From contig CAIYQJ010000005.1 in NCBI GenBank assembly GCA_903928275.1, positions 1 through 8,601 on the forward strand: a stretch of DNA of 8,601 nucleotides, written 5' to 3'. Below the pieces are notes generated by a model that was not told the origin of the DNA, searched no databases, and was given only the letters and a program-made list of their open reading frames with translations. Of the stretch, positions 1 through 6,812 are shown in pieces (position 1 is the first letter of the stretch; each line of letters begins with the position of its first letter). Made by a program: the position numbers and the translations under genes. The DNA is from an uncultured Chloroflexota bacterium. GTDB lineage: Bacteria > Chloroflexota > Limnocylindria > Limnocylindrales > CSP1-4.

Positions 1-2316
1 CAGATCGGACAGCTCGGTGATGGGCGTCGCCGCGCGGAACCACGACTCGAAGGACGGCTCCTCCCAGACGAGGGCGCGGTAGGCACGGTGAGCCGCTTCT
101 GCCATCTCATCCATGAGAGCGCGACCCGAGACGGCGGCCGCGGCCACCTCGGCGTCGCGCTCCGGCGTCGAGGCGAGCAGGACGGAGCTCGTGACAAGCT
201 CGAGCTCGAGCGCGGCGATCGCCGGGTCGGCGTACTTCGCGGCGAGCACCTCGCCCTGCTCCGTGAGCTTGAGTCGACCGTCGATGGACCCGGGCGCCTG
301 GGCGAGGATCGCTCGGTGGGTGGGCCCGCCGCCGCGGCCGATCGAGCCGCCGCGGCCGTGGAAGAGGGTGAGCTCCACGGCGTGTCGTCGCGCGGCCGCG
401 GCGAGGCGTTCCTCCGCGCGGTAGAGCAGCCACGCGGCCGTGAGCGGCCCGGACTCCTTGTTCGAGTCCGAGTAGCCGAGCATCACCTCCTGGCGGTCGC
501 CGCGGCCGGCGAGGTGGGCCCGGTACCGCTCGTCCCGCAGGAGAGCCTCGATGATCACGTCGCAGGCGCGCAGCGCCGCCGCGGACTCGAAGAGCGGGAC
601 GACGTCGATCGCGGGAGTCCCCGGCGCGATCCCGCCCGTCGCCATCGCGCCGATCGCGCGATCGCCGGCGAGCGCGGCGAGGTCGAGGACGCCGGTGACG
701 TCTTCCGACGCGGCCGTGAAGCTCACGACGACGCGGCGACACGCTTCTTCGCCCCGACGACGCTGGATGGCGGCGATGGCCCGGAACGTGGCCACCACCT
801 CGCCGACCGTCACGCCCGGCGACGCCTCGGAGGCGAGCGCCGCCGCCAGTCGCTCCGCGACCGCTCCATCATCACCGGCCGCAGCCGGCGGCGCGCCAGC
901 GCGATGGCCGGCTTCGGCAAGGCGATCCAGGGCGGTGCGATGGACCTCCGCGTGCTGGCGGACCTCGAGCGACGCGAGGTGGAAGCCGAACGTCTCCACC
1001 TGCCAGCGCAGGTCCTGCAGCGCGCCGTGGGCGACTCGTCCGAGCCCCGCCCGGTCGAGCGCCACCGCCAGCTCGTCGAGCTCATCCAGCAGGTCGTCGG
1101 GCGATCCGTAACGGCCGGTCACGGAGCCCGCCTCCTCGGTGAGGTACGCCCGCGTGCGACGCAGCCGGACGGCGATCGCACCCAGGCGCTGGCGGTACGG
1201 CTCGTCGGGGTAGCGACGCTCGAGATCGCGGATGACGTCCGGGGCCGCCTCGAGATCGAGCGCCAGGCGCGCCGCGAGCGAGGCCGGGAATCCCCCGCGC
1301 GGGACGCTGGCGCCCACCGTCCGGACGAGCCTCGCCACGACCGCCTCGTAGCCGCGGATGACGTGGTCCGCGTGGAACCGCGGCGTCGCGAGGGTCACGT
1401 CCGCCGTGACGTGGGGGTTGCCATCGCGGTCGCCGCCGATCCAGCTCCCCCACCGCACGAACGCCGGGACAGCCGGCGGTCGCGTCCCGGTCCGCCCCGC
1501 GTCGGTCGCCGGGGGATCGACGGGCGCGGGCGCAAGCCGGTCCAGCGCGGCGTCCATGGCACGGTAGAGGCGCGGCGTGGCCATGAAGATCGACGTGTCG
1601 AAGTACGCCAGCGCGGTGCGAACCTCGTCGAGCGGGAGCGGTCGCCGCCGGCGCGCGTCGGACGTCCGCCACAGCAGCGCGATCTCCTCGCGGAGGGCGC
1701 GCCTGACCTCCGCACCTTCGCGCGGCGTCAGGTCCGGGTGGTCGGCGCGCTCCAGCAGGGCGCCGATCCGCCCGACGGCGAGGAGGATCGTCCGGCGCCG
1801 GGCTTCCGTGGGATGGGCCGTCAGGACGGGGGCGATGACGGTCCGGGCGACGAGCGCGGCCACGGCGGCCCGGTCCCGACCCACGGCCGCGAGCCGCACG
1901 ACGGCATCGTCCACGCTCCCCGCGGGAGCGCCACCGCGCGCGGTGGCGCGCTCCGCGCGTCGTGCGGCGCGGATGCGGGCGCGCTCCTCTGCCACGTTCG
2001 CGAGCTGGAAGTACAGCCAGAACGCCCGCGCGAGGCCCAAGGCGCGCTCCATGTCCACGGCGTCGATGAGCGCGTCCAGGTGCCGCCTCGCTGCCGGGTC
2101 CTCGGATCGGCGGGCGGCGATCGCCGCGAGCCGGACCTCCTCGATCGTGTCGAAGAGCCCCCGGCCCTCCTGCTCGAGGATCGTCTGGCCGAGGAGCGCG
2201 CCGAGCAGGCGGATCTCGCGCGCCAGCGGATCGCGGACGGCGCGCGCCTCGAGGGGCGGCTCCGCGCGGATCGCGGCGTTGCGTCGCGGGCGGTCGCGAT
2301 GGGGGGACGCTGTCAC
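1..2316 (-). CDS. ppc: Phosphoenolpyruvate carboxylase, C-terminus cut by window edge
   Basis: Carboxylates phosphoenolpyruvate with bicarbonate to oxaloacetate, the cytoplasmic anaplerotic reaction feeding the TCA cycle. The minus-strand frame is open from a GTG at 2316 to the window edge, giving 772 residues. Visible family motifs, in order: HPTEA with the catalytic His at residue 168, GGDRDGNP at 294-301, FGFHL...EVRQH at about 442-455, VPLFES at 573-578, GYSDSNKESG at 614-623 and FHGRGGSIGRGGGP starting at 652. The last visible residues, around ATPITELSDL, align with about residue 700 of the 883-residue E. coli enzyme. Roughly 180 residues, including part of the aspartate-inhibition site, therefore lie outside the window. 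The GTG start is supported by GGAAGGG six bases upstream and by an in-frame TAG two codons before it. The gene is divergent from mutY, and their control region holds an inverted repeat. The identification is secure; the allosteric properties cannot be read from this fragment. Confidence 0.96.
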   Translation of the reverse strand, partial: MTASPHRDRPRRNAAIRAEPPLEARAVRDPLAREIRLLGALLGQTILEQEGRGLFDTIEEVRLAAIAARRSEDPAARRHLDALIDAVDMERALGLARAFWLYFQLANVAEERARIRAARRAERATARGGAPAGSVDDAVVRLAAVGRDRAAVAALVARTVIAPVLTAHPTEARRRTILLAVGRIGALLERADHPDLTPREGAEVRRALREEIALLWRTSDARRRRPLPLDEVRTALAYFDTSIFMATPRLYRAMDAALDRLAPAPVDPPATDAGRTGTRPPAVPAFVRWGSWIGGDRDGNPHVTADVTLATPRFHADHVIRGYEAVVARLVRTVGASVPRGGFPASLAARLALDLEAAPDVIRDLERRYPDEPYRQRLGAIAVRLRRTRAYLTEEAGSVTGRYGSPDDLLDELDELAVALDRAGLGRVAHGALQDLRWQVETFGFHLASLEVRQHAEVHRTALDRLAEAGHRAGAPPAAAGDDGAVAERLAAALASEASPGVTVGEVVATFRAIAAIQRRRGEEACRRVVVSFTAASEDVTGVLDLAALAGDRAIGAMATGGIAPGTPAIDVVPLFESAAALRACDVIIEALLRDERYRAHLAGRGDRQEVMLGYSDSNKESGPLTAAWLLYRAEERLAAAARRHAVELTLFHGRGGSIGRGGGPTHRAILAQAPGSIDGRLKLTEQGEVLAAKYADPAIAALELELVTSSVLLASTPERDAEVAAAAVSGRALMDEMAEAAHRAYRALVWEEPSFESWFRAATPITELSDL

Positions 2317-2320
2317 GGGC

Positions 2321-2354
2321 TACCCTTCCGACTCGTGGGAACGAGCGAAGGGTA
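2321..2354. promoter_or_regulatory. 34-bp inverted repeat between ppc and mutY; possible symmetric promoter or operator
   Basis: The outer arms are TACCCTTC (2321-2328) and GAAGGGTA (2347-2354), a perfect 8-bp match. The inner arms are CTCGT (2332-2336) and ACGAG (2341-2345), separated by GGGA. Between outer and inner arms there are three bases on one side and one on the other. Each outer arm reads TACCCT inward, which fits the TANNNT form of a -10 box. The plus-strand box ends 8 bases before the GTG proposed for mutY. The minus-strand box would start a ppc transcript about 25 bases before its GTG. The repeat itself is seen directly. Its role as a double promoter, a repressor site or an RNA hairpin masking the ppc ribosome binding site is inference. 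Confidence 0.5.
2323..2329 (-). promoter_or_regulatory. Ribosome binding site of ppc
   Basis: On the minus strand GGAAGGG lies six bases before the GTG at 2316. It fixes that start, because an in-frame TAG sits in the spacer and no other start is available. The site lies inside one arm of the 2321-2354 inverted repeat, so it could be masked in a longer transcript. Confidence 0.7.
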
Positions 2355-3252
2355 CCCGACGAGCCCGCGCCCGCGGACGAGCGCGCAGGAGACGGCGGTC
2401 GTCGGGCACCCGCGAGCCATCTCGCGCGCCCTCCTCGCGTGGTACGCCACCCATGGGCGACCCCTCCCCATCCGCCGGGCGAGCGACCCGTGGGCCGTGC
2501 TCGTGGCCGAGGTCATGTCGCAGCAGACACGGATCGATCGCGTCGGCGGCTACTGGGAGCGGTTCATGACCGCGTATCCCACTCCGGCCGCGCTCGCCGC
2601 GGCTCCCCTGAGAGACGCCCTGCGGGCGTGGTCCGGGCTCGGCTACAACCGTCGAGCGATGGCGTTGCGCGGGGCGGCGGAGGAGATGGTCGATCGCCAC
2701 GACGGTTCCGTGCCCGGGAGCGTCGACGAGCTCGAGGCGCTCCCCGGCATCGGTCCGTACACGGCGCGCGCCGTCGCGGCGATCGCGTTCGGGCTCCCGG
2801 TCGCCGCGGTGGACGTCAACGTGCGCCGACTCGTGGAGCGGCTCGCCGGCCGCCCCATGTCGGCCCGCGAGATCCAGGCCGAGGCCGACCGGCTCGTGGA
2901 CGCCCGGCGGCCGGGCGACTGGACGCACGCGGCGATGGACTTCGCTGCCGGTGCATGCCGCCGGCGCGCGCCGGCCTGCGGGACGTGCCCCCTGGCGCGC
3001 TGGTGCCCGTCCCGCGGCACGCCGGGCGAGGCCCGGCTGCAGCGCGGCGCGGCCGGGCCCTTCCCCGAGACGCGTCGGTGGCTCCGCGGCCGTCTCCTCG
3101 CGGAGATCGCGGCGTTGGACGGCGACGCATGGCAGGTCATCGAGGGCGGTCGCGGAAACCACGACATGACCGCGGTGCGCGAGGCGCTCGCGGAGCTCGC
3201 GGCGGACGGCCTCGTGGAACTGGACGGCGAGGGTCGGGCGCGGGTGCCCTGA
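2335..3252 (+). CDS. mutY: MutY-type A/G-specific adenine DNA glycosylase, short form
   Basis: Base-excision repair glycosylase expected to remove adenine mispaired with guanine or 8-oxoguanine. Counting from the GTG at 2335 (305 residues), there is the catalytic Glu59 in AEVMSQQTRI and GLGYNRRA at 101-108. A helix-hairpin-helix LPGIGPYT follows at 136-143, with Tyr where bifunctional endonuclease III has its lysine, and then Asp160 in VDVNVRR. A complete C-X6-C-X2-C-X5-C iron-sulfur motif uses Cys208, 215, 218 and 224. The Nudix-like C-terminal domain of E. coli MutY is missing. Instead there are about 80 residues ending in a winged-helix-like segment, as in actinobacterial MutY. The usual LPWR motif reads LPIRR. 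The start is uncertain: GTG 2335 follows a possible -10 box (TACCCT), ATG 2299 would overlap ppc, and no Shine-Dalgarno decides between them. The gene converges on the kinase gene with 9 bases between stops. A related monofunctional mismatch glycosylase is a less likely alternative. Confidence 0.87.
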   Translation: MGTSEGYPTSPRPRTSAQETAVVGHPRAISRALLAWYATHGRPLPIRRASDPWAVLVAEVMSQQTRIDRVGGYWERFMTAYPTPAALAAAPLRDALRAWSGLGYNRRAMALRGAAEEMVDRHDGSVPGSVDELEALPGIGPYTARAVAAIAFGLPVAAVDVNVRRLVERLAGRPMSAREIQAEADRLVDARRPGDWTHAAMDFAAGACRRRAPACGTCPLARWCPSRGTPGEARLQRGAAGPFPETRRWLRGRLLAEIAALDGDAWQVIEGGRGNHDMTAVREALAELAADGLVELDGEGRARVP

Positions 3253-3261
3253 ACGCCGCTC

Positions 3262-4875
3262 TCAGTCGACCTTGCCACGGCCGTCGGAGCCGCGACGCGG
3301 CGCCGCGGACGCCGACGCGACGTGTCGCGGGGGGTGCGCGAGCAGCCACCCAAGTCCCCCGACCGGCGCCCACGACCACGACGGCAGGAAGCGCGCCGCA
3401 TAGGCGAGCTCGTAGCACTCCTTCTGGACCTCGAGCGCGTGGATCGTGTGCGCGCTCGCTGACGGCCGCATCGGCGATCCGGCTTCGGCCCGGTAGGCGG
3501 CGAGGTACCGCCGCCGCGCGACGGCGATCCATCGGTCCGCCGACGCGCGCAGGTCGGGGGGCACGGCCGCGAGGAGGCGGACCGGGTCCGCGCCCGGATC
3601 CAGGGCCGGGTCGGCCGACCGCTCGACGGCCACGCGGCGACAGGCGCTCCGTGCCACGTGGTCGAACGACCGCAGCATCCCCGCCACGTCTCGGACCGCC
3701 GGAGGCTCCGGCTCGTCCCCGACGGCCTCGGACCCTGCCGGCTCGCCCTCGAAGTCGATCGCGAGCCAGCGGCCGTCGCTTGTGGCGAGGGTCTGTCCCA
3801 GGTGGAGGTCCCCGTGACCGAGCGAGGCGGCCAGGGGCAGGTCCGCGTCCTCCAGGGCAGCGAGACGGGCCAGCACGCGCGGCGAGATGGCGACCAGGTA
3901 CCCGGCAAGCCTGTCGCCGCCGGCCCTGCCGGATCCGCGCGCCGCGTCGACCGCGTCCGCGAACGCCACCTCCCCAGCCCGTCGCAGCGCCCGCCGTGCC
4001 GACGGCGATACGTCGGGCCGCCCCGCGGCGGGACCCTCTCCCCCGTCATCTCCGCCGAGGCGACGATGGAGCCGCGCGGTGAGCCGGCCGAGGTCGGCCG
4101 CCGCGTCCGTCGACACGCGGAGGCCGGCCTCGTCCGGCACCCCGAGCCACGCGCGGATCGCCGAGTTCGTCGCCTCGTACCCGTCGCGCGCGTCGGGCAC
4201 GAAGGCGTGGACAAGGCCGAGCACGGTCGTCATCCCGCCGGCGCCGACGTGGGCGGCGTGCCCGAGCAGAGCCGGGGATCCACGGAAAGGGCTGGCGCCG
4301 CCGAGCAGCCAGCCGACCCTGACCTCGCGGGCGCCTCCCGGGCCGAGGCGCCTCAGCAGCTTCACGACCCGGTCCCCGTCGACGACCGCCGACGAGTGCG
4401 TCTGGTCGCCGACCGGGCGCTCACGGGGGGCGGCGGAGGGTGCGCCGGGGTCGGCAGCACGTGCGCGGGGGCCGGGCGGACCGCCGGCATCATCGGCCCC
4501 CGGCTCCGCCTCGAAGGTGAAGAGCCCGCGCGTCCCGCGGACGACCAGGCCCACCCGGACCGCGTCGGCCACCGCGCCCCACGTCCCGTCGGTGGGGCAA
4601 GCCTCGCGCGGCGCCCCATCGTCGACGACGAGCGGCAGCAGGTACGACTCGCCCGGGCCGCCGTCCGCGAAGGTCACCCGCACGATCGCGAGCGCGTGAC
4701 GGCCCGCACCGTGGTGGCCAAGCCACCCGACGTCCGCGAGCTCGACCGCCATGGTCGTCCGCCCCTTGGACGCCGACCACCGCGCGCCCGCCAGCCGTTC
4801 GGCAAGGATGCGGCGAGCCGCGGCCTCGACCTCCACCTCCGCCTCGGGGCGGGCAGGCTCGGGCTCGCGCGCCAC
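3262..4875 (-). CDS. Maltokinase-like sugar phosphotransferase
   Basis: Probably an ATP-dependent cytoplasmic kinase of the maltokinase (Mak/Pep2) branch of the aminoglycoside-phosphotransferase fold. Maltokinase makes maltose 1-phosphate for GlgE. Counting from GTG 4875 (537 residues), the N-terminal cap domain has RWSASKGR at 32-39, where maltokinases carry an RWFxGK-like motif. DQTHSS at 157-162 with Lys172 resembles the nucleotide-loop region. The catalytic HGDLHLGQ is at 354-361, the metal-binding DFEGEP at 374-379, and RDVAGMLRSFD follows closely. The C-terminal helices are typical of the family. A Pro/Ala/Arg-rich linker at about 135-155 makes it longer than the usual 450 or so residues. 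The start is uncertain: GTG 4875 lies 8 bases after the glycosyltransferase stop, while GTG 4836 and ATG 4752 are alternatives, the last cutting into the cap domain. The second gene of an operon with the glycosyltransferase. No glgE or treS is visible, so another sugar, for example glucosamine, is possible. Confidence 0.8.
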   Translation of the reverse strand: MAREPEPARPEAEVEVEAAARRILAERLAGARWSASKGRTTMAVELADVGWLGHHGAGRHALAIVRVTFADGGPGESYLLPLVVDDGAPREACPTDGTWGAVADAVRVGLVVRGTRGLFTFEAEPGADDAGGPPGPRARAADPGAPSAAPRERPVGDQTHSSAVVDGDRVVKLLRRLGPGGAREVRVGWLLGGASPFRGSPALLGHAAHVGAGGMTTVLGLVHAFVPDARDGYEATNSAIRAWLGVPDEAGLRVSTDAAADLGRLTARLHRRLGGDDGGEGPAAGRPDVSPSARRALRRAGEVAFADAVDAARGSGRAGGDRLAGYLVAISPRVLARLAALEDADLPLAASLGHGDLHLGQTLATSDGRWLAIDFEGEPAGSEAVGDEPEPPAVRDVAGMLRSFDHVARSACRRVAVERSADPALDPGADPVRLLAAVPPDLRASADRWIAVARRRYLAAYRAEAGSPMRPSASAHTIHALEVQKECYELAYAARFLPSWSWAPVGGLGWLLAHPPRHVASASAAPRRGSDGRGKVD

Positions 4876-4906
4876 GGCAGCGGTCAGGCCTGTTCGATCG
4901 GCGCGC
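4867..4906. repeat. Inverted repeat spanning the glycosyltransferase stop and kinase start
   Basis: The arms are GCGCGCC (4867-4873) and GGCGCGC (4900-4906), with 26 bases between them. The loop contains the glycosyltransferase TGA (4884-4886) and the proposed kinase GTG (4873-4875, sharing one base with the arm). It could affect translational coupling. The arms are all G and C, so in this base composition chance is a real explanation. Confidence 0.25.
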
Positions 4907-6188
4907 GCGCGGCAGCGAGCCGTTCGATGAGCCCGGCCGCCCGGACGGTCCCCGGCCCCGCCCGCAGCCGCGCCGAGACTGCCCGGAGGCGCTCTGCCAG
5001 GGTCGCGTCCGTCGTCAGCCGGTCGATCGCCGCCCGCAGGTCGGCGTCGGCGAACGCGTACGTGGGCAGGCGCACGCCGAAGCCGGTCTCGTCGATCCGT
5101 TGCGCGTTGTCGTGCTGGTCCCAGAACAGGGGGAGCAGGATCATCGGCTTCCCGTGGTGGAGGCACTCGGTCATGGTGTTGTTGCCGCCGTGCGTGATCA
5201 CGAGGTCGACGATGGGCAGGATCGCCGGCTGGGGGAGGAACTCCGCGCCCCACATGTTCGGCGCGAGGCGAAGGAGGTCGTGCTGCGGGCCCATGCTCAC
5301 GATCACCCGGTGCTCGGTGTCGCCGAGGACGTCGATGAGCCGCTGCATGAGCTCCACGTCGGCCGACCCGAGGCTCCCGAGGCTCAGGTAGAGCAGGCGC
5401 CCGGAGCCGGTGCGGATCGACGGCGGCAGGTCCACGACGGCGTCGATGCTCCGCACGCACGAATCGAGCCGATGCCACGTGCGCGCGAGCGGGGACTGGC
5501 GCGCGTAGTCCACCTCCGCCGGATAGAGCGACAGGTTCAGGTACGGCGACTCGGCGATGAACTCGAGGTCCGGCAGCTCGCCCCCGCCACGCTCGCGGAA
5601 CCAGTCGGCGAAGTCCGACCACATCGTGCGATGCGTGCGCTCGTACTCGGCGCGGAACGCCGGCCACGAGGTGCGGTCGGCGGCGGGATAGCCCGAGAAG
5701 GCGGGAGCGACCGCGGGGTCCTTCATCTCGGCGGGGTTGCAGCTCATGATCCGGGCCCAGGGTCGTCGGGACCGCGCGATCGCCGGGAACCCGACGACGT
5801 TGTCCTCGACGATCACGTCCGGGGCCACCTCGTCGAGGATCTCCCGGAGGCGGTCGTCCACGTACCGCGAGCCGTCCACCAGGGCCTGCCAGGTCGGCGC
5901 GATGAAGCCCCCGAGCTGGTCGATCGTGGGCTGCCGGAAGACCGGCGCGGTGTCGCGGATGAAGTCCTTCCAGAACTGGCCCGGCGCCTCCTCGACCTCC
6001 GGCCTCGGCCCGAGGCGCATGAGCCGCTCCTCGAATCCCTGGGCGGCGAGGTTCCCGGCGAACGACTCCTCGATGACGAAGACGACACGCGCGCCGTGGC
6101 CCCGGAGCACCTGGCCGATCCCCACGCAGTTGTTCGTGGGCCCGAATGCCCCCTCGGGGAAGAAGACCACGGTGGGTCGATCGCTCAC
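4884..6188 (-). CDS. GT1-like (UGT/MGT-type) glycosyltransferase
   Basis: A 434-residue protein with the two-domain GT-B layout of nucleotide-sugar glycosyltransferases. The N-terminal acceptor domain begins TVVFFPEGAFGPTNN (6-20), followed by a GHGARVVFV strand and DVIVEDN at 124-130. The C-terminal donor domain has LLYLSLGSLGSADVEL at 265-280. Its sugar-nucleotide motif is THGGNNTMTECLHHGKP (332-348), with DQHDNAQR at 357-364, close to the HGG...E...P...DQ..NA pattern of macrolide and UDP-sugar transferases. No transmembrane segment is evident, so it is probably cytoplasmic. The loop that usually carries the catalytic His (GHxNP-like) reads GAFGPTNN here and has no His. The GTG start at 6188 has GAGG six bases upstream. 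It heads an operon with the kinase 8 bases downstream. Donor and acceptor cannot be deduced; a small-molecule, lipid or antibiotic-like acceptor is possible. Confidence 0.88.
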   Translation of the reverse strand: MSDRPTVVFFPEGAFGPTNNCVGIGQVLRGHGARVVFVIEESFAGNLAAQGFEERLMRLGPRPEVEEAPGQFWKDFIRDTAPVFRQPTIDQLGGFIAPTWQALVDGSRYVDDRLREILDEVAPDVIVEDNVVGFPAIARSRRPWARIMSCNPAEMKDPAVAPAFSGYPAADRTSWPAFRAEYERTHRTMWSDFADWFRERGGGELPDLEFIAESPYLNLSLYPAEVDYARQSPLARTWHRLDSCVRSIDAVVDLPPSIRTGSGRLLYLSLGSLGSADVELMQRLIDVLGDTEHRVIVSMGPQHDLLRLAPNMWGAEFLPQPAILPIVDLVITHGGNNTMTECLHHGKPMILLPLFWDQHDNAQRIDETGFGVRLPTYAFADADLRAAIDRLTTDATLAERLRAVSARLRAGPGTVRAAGLIERLAAARAPIEQA

Positions 6189-6216
6189 GGGGCACCTCGG
6201 GCTGGTCGGCTGGCGC

Positions 6217-6236
6217 GAAGATGGGGCGCTATCTTC
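6217..6236. repeat. Inverted repeat in the divergent glycosyltransferase/DCC region
   Basis: GAAGAT (6217-6222) and ATCTTC (6231-6236) form perfect 6-bp arms with 8 bases between. Centre-to-centre spacing is 14 bp, short for a dimeric regulator site but possible. It overlaps the proposed -10 and start region of the glycosyltransferase promoter, where a repressor could act. The repeat is directly visible; the operator role is inference. Confidence 0.35.
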
Positions 6237-6261
6237 CCGCGCGCGGCAGTCGCCGTGTCAA
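6231..6261 (-). promoter_or_regulatory. Possible promoter of the glycosyltransferase-kinase operon
   Basis: On the minus strand there is a perfect TTGACA at 6261-6256. It is followed after 19 bases by GAAGAT (6236-6231), which matches the -10 consensus only at its second, fifth and sixth bases. Transcription would start near 6224, leaving a leader of about 35 bases that contains the GAGG ribosome binding site. The -35 is strong; the -10 and the long spacer are weak. Confidence 0.35.
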
Positions 6262-6266
6262 GGGCG

Positions 6267-6272
6267 TAGCAT
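6267..6272 (+). promoter_or_regulatory. Possible -10 box of the DCC-MBL gene pair
   Basis: TAGCAT followed by CC, 12 bases before the ATG at 6285. The transcript would have a leader of only about 6 bases, in line with the absence of a Shine-Dalgarno there. No -35 is recognisable. It shares the pattern TAGNNTCC with the boxes at 7701 and 8231. Confidence 0.4.
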
Positions 6273-6284
6273 CCGCCTCCCACG

Positions 6285-6785
6285 ATGTCGATCCCGCGAC
6301 CCACTTCCGCTCCGACCTCGCGCGCCCTGCGAGGCGCCGCCGACTCGGCGGCCCGCGCGCCGCGCCGCCTCGTCGTGCTCTACGACCGCGACTGCGCCTT
6401 CTGCGCGGCGAGCGCCCGGCACCTCGCGCGGTGGGATCGACACGGCCGCATGGAGATGCTCGCGCTGCAGGAAGCGACGACCTCGCCGGATCCCGCCGTG
6501 CGCGACGCCGCCGCGTCCCGACCCCTCGCGACCGCGCTGCACGTCGTGGACCGGGACACCGGCCGCGTCGAGGCCGGCGGCCGAGCCGTCCTCGCCATCC
6601 TCGACGCGCTGCCCGGCGGCCCCGTCCTTCGACCATGGACCGCGCTGCCGACCACGAGGGCGATCGCTGACGTCGGGTACGGCGTGGTCTCCGACCGGCG
6701 GCAGGACCTCGGCTGGGCGGTCGGCGTCCGCCACGAGGTCGCATGCCCGGTCCACCGTGAGGCGTCGCCCGCCGCTCGACGCTGA
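6285..6785 (+). CDS. DCC-family (DUF393) thiol-disulfide oxidoreductase-like protein
   Basis: A 166-residue protein with the hallmark of the DCC/DUF393 family: VLYDRDCAFC at 31-40, with the D-C-x-x-C redox-type pair Cys37 and Cys40. A helix ARHLARWDRHGRMEML follows, and the C-terminal YGVVSDRRQDLG is also typical of the family. Members are annotated as thioredoxin-like oxidoreductases, but few have an assigned reaction. The first 28 residues are Ala/Arg/Ser/Pro-rich and precede the domain, with no clear signal peptide, so the protein is probably cytoplasmic. The ATG at 6285 has no Shine-Dalgarno but follows a TAGCAT box. A start inside the domain at GTG 6375 would remove the first strand and is unlikely. 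The next gene starts 27 bases downstream on the same strand, suggesting co-transcription. The stop codon lies in the loop of a strong hairpin. Confidence 0.85.
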   Translation: MSIPRPTSAPTSRALRGAADSAARAPRRLVVLYDRDCAFCAASARHLARWDRHGRMEMLALQEATTSPDPAVRDAAASRPLATALHVVDRDTGRVEAGGRAVLAILDALPGGPVLRPWTALPTTRAIADVGYGVVSDRRQDLGWAVGVRHEVACPVHREASPAARR

Positions 6786-6795
6786 GGCGGCGGGC
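6767..6795 (+). terminator. Hairpin around the DCC gene stop codon
   Basis: GCCCGCCGC (6767-6775) pairs perfectly with GCGGCGGGC (6787-6795), leaving an 11-base loop that contains the TGA at 6783-6785. There is no T tract. It could be a partial terminator, an mRNA-stabilising element or an attenuator before the metallohydrolase gene. The nine-base perfect stem is directly visible; its function is inference. Confidence 0.4.
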
Positions 6796-6812
6796 CAGCG
6801 CGACGCGGATCC

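Noticed and set aside
107..742. Minus-strand open frame inside ppc
   Set aside because: It overlaps conserved PEP carboxylase motifs read in a different frame, and its Arg-rich translation has no recognisable fold.
88..2334. Very long plus-strand open frame running antisense through ppc and into mutY
   Set aside because: It is codon-aligned with ppc on the opposite strand. In this GC-rich code TTA, CTA and TCA codons are rare, so the complementary frame lacks stops. Its translation is Arg/Gly/Ala-rich with no motif until the mutY part begins.
2299..2334. ATG 2299 as the mutY start
   Set aside because: It would overlap the ppc start region, adds no conserved residues and lacks a good ribosome binding site. 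It is kept only as an alternative because GTG 2335 is supported only by a -10-like box.
3658..5391. 577-residue plus-strand open frame antisense to the kinase and glycosyltransferase genes
   Set aside because: No domain or start signal; it is another stop-poor shadow of the GC-rich minus-strand genes.
4876..6195. Upstream extension of the kinase frame across the glycosyltransferase (a 977-residue fusion)
   Set aside because: The glycosyltransferase motifs lie in another frame over the same bases, and the extended translation is compositionally biased without domains. The kinase cap domain begins only after 4875.
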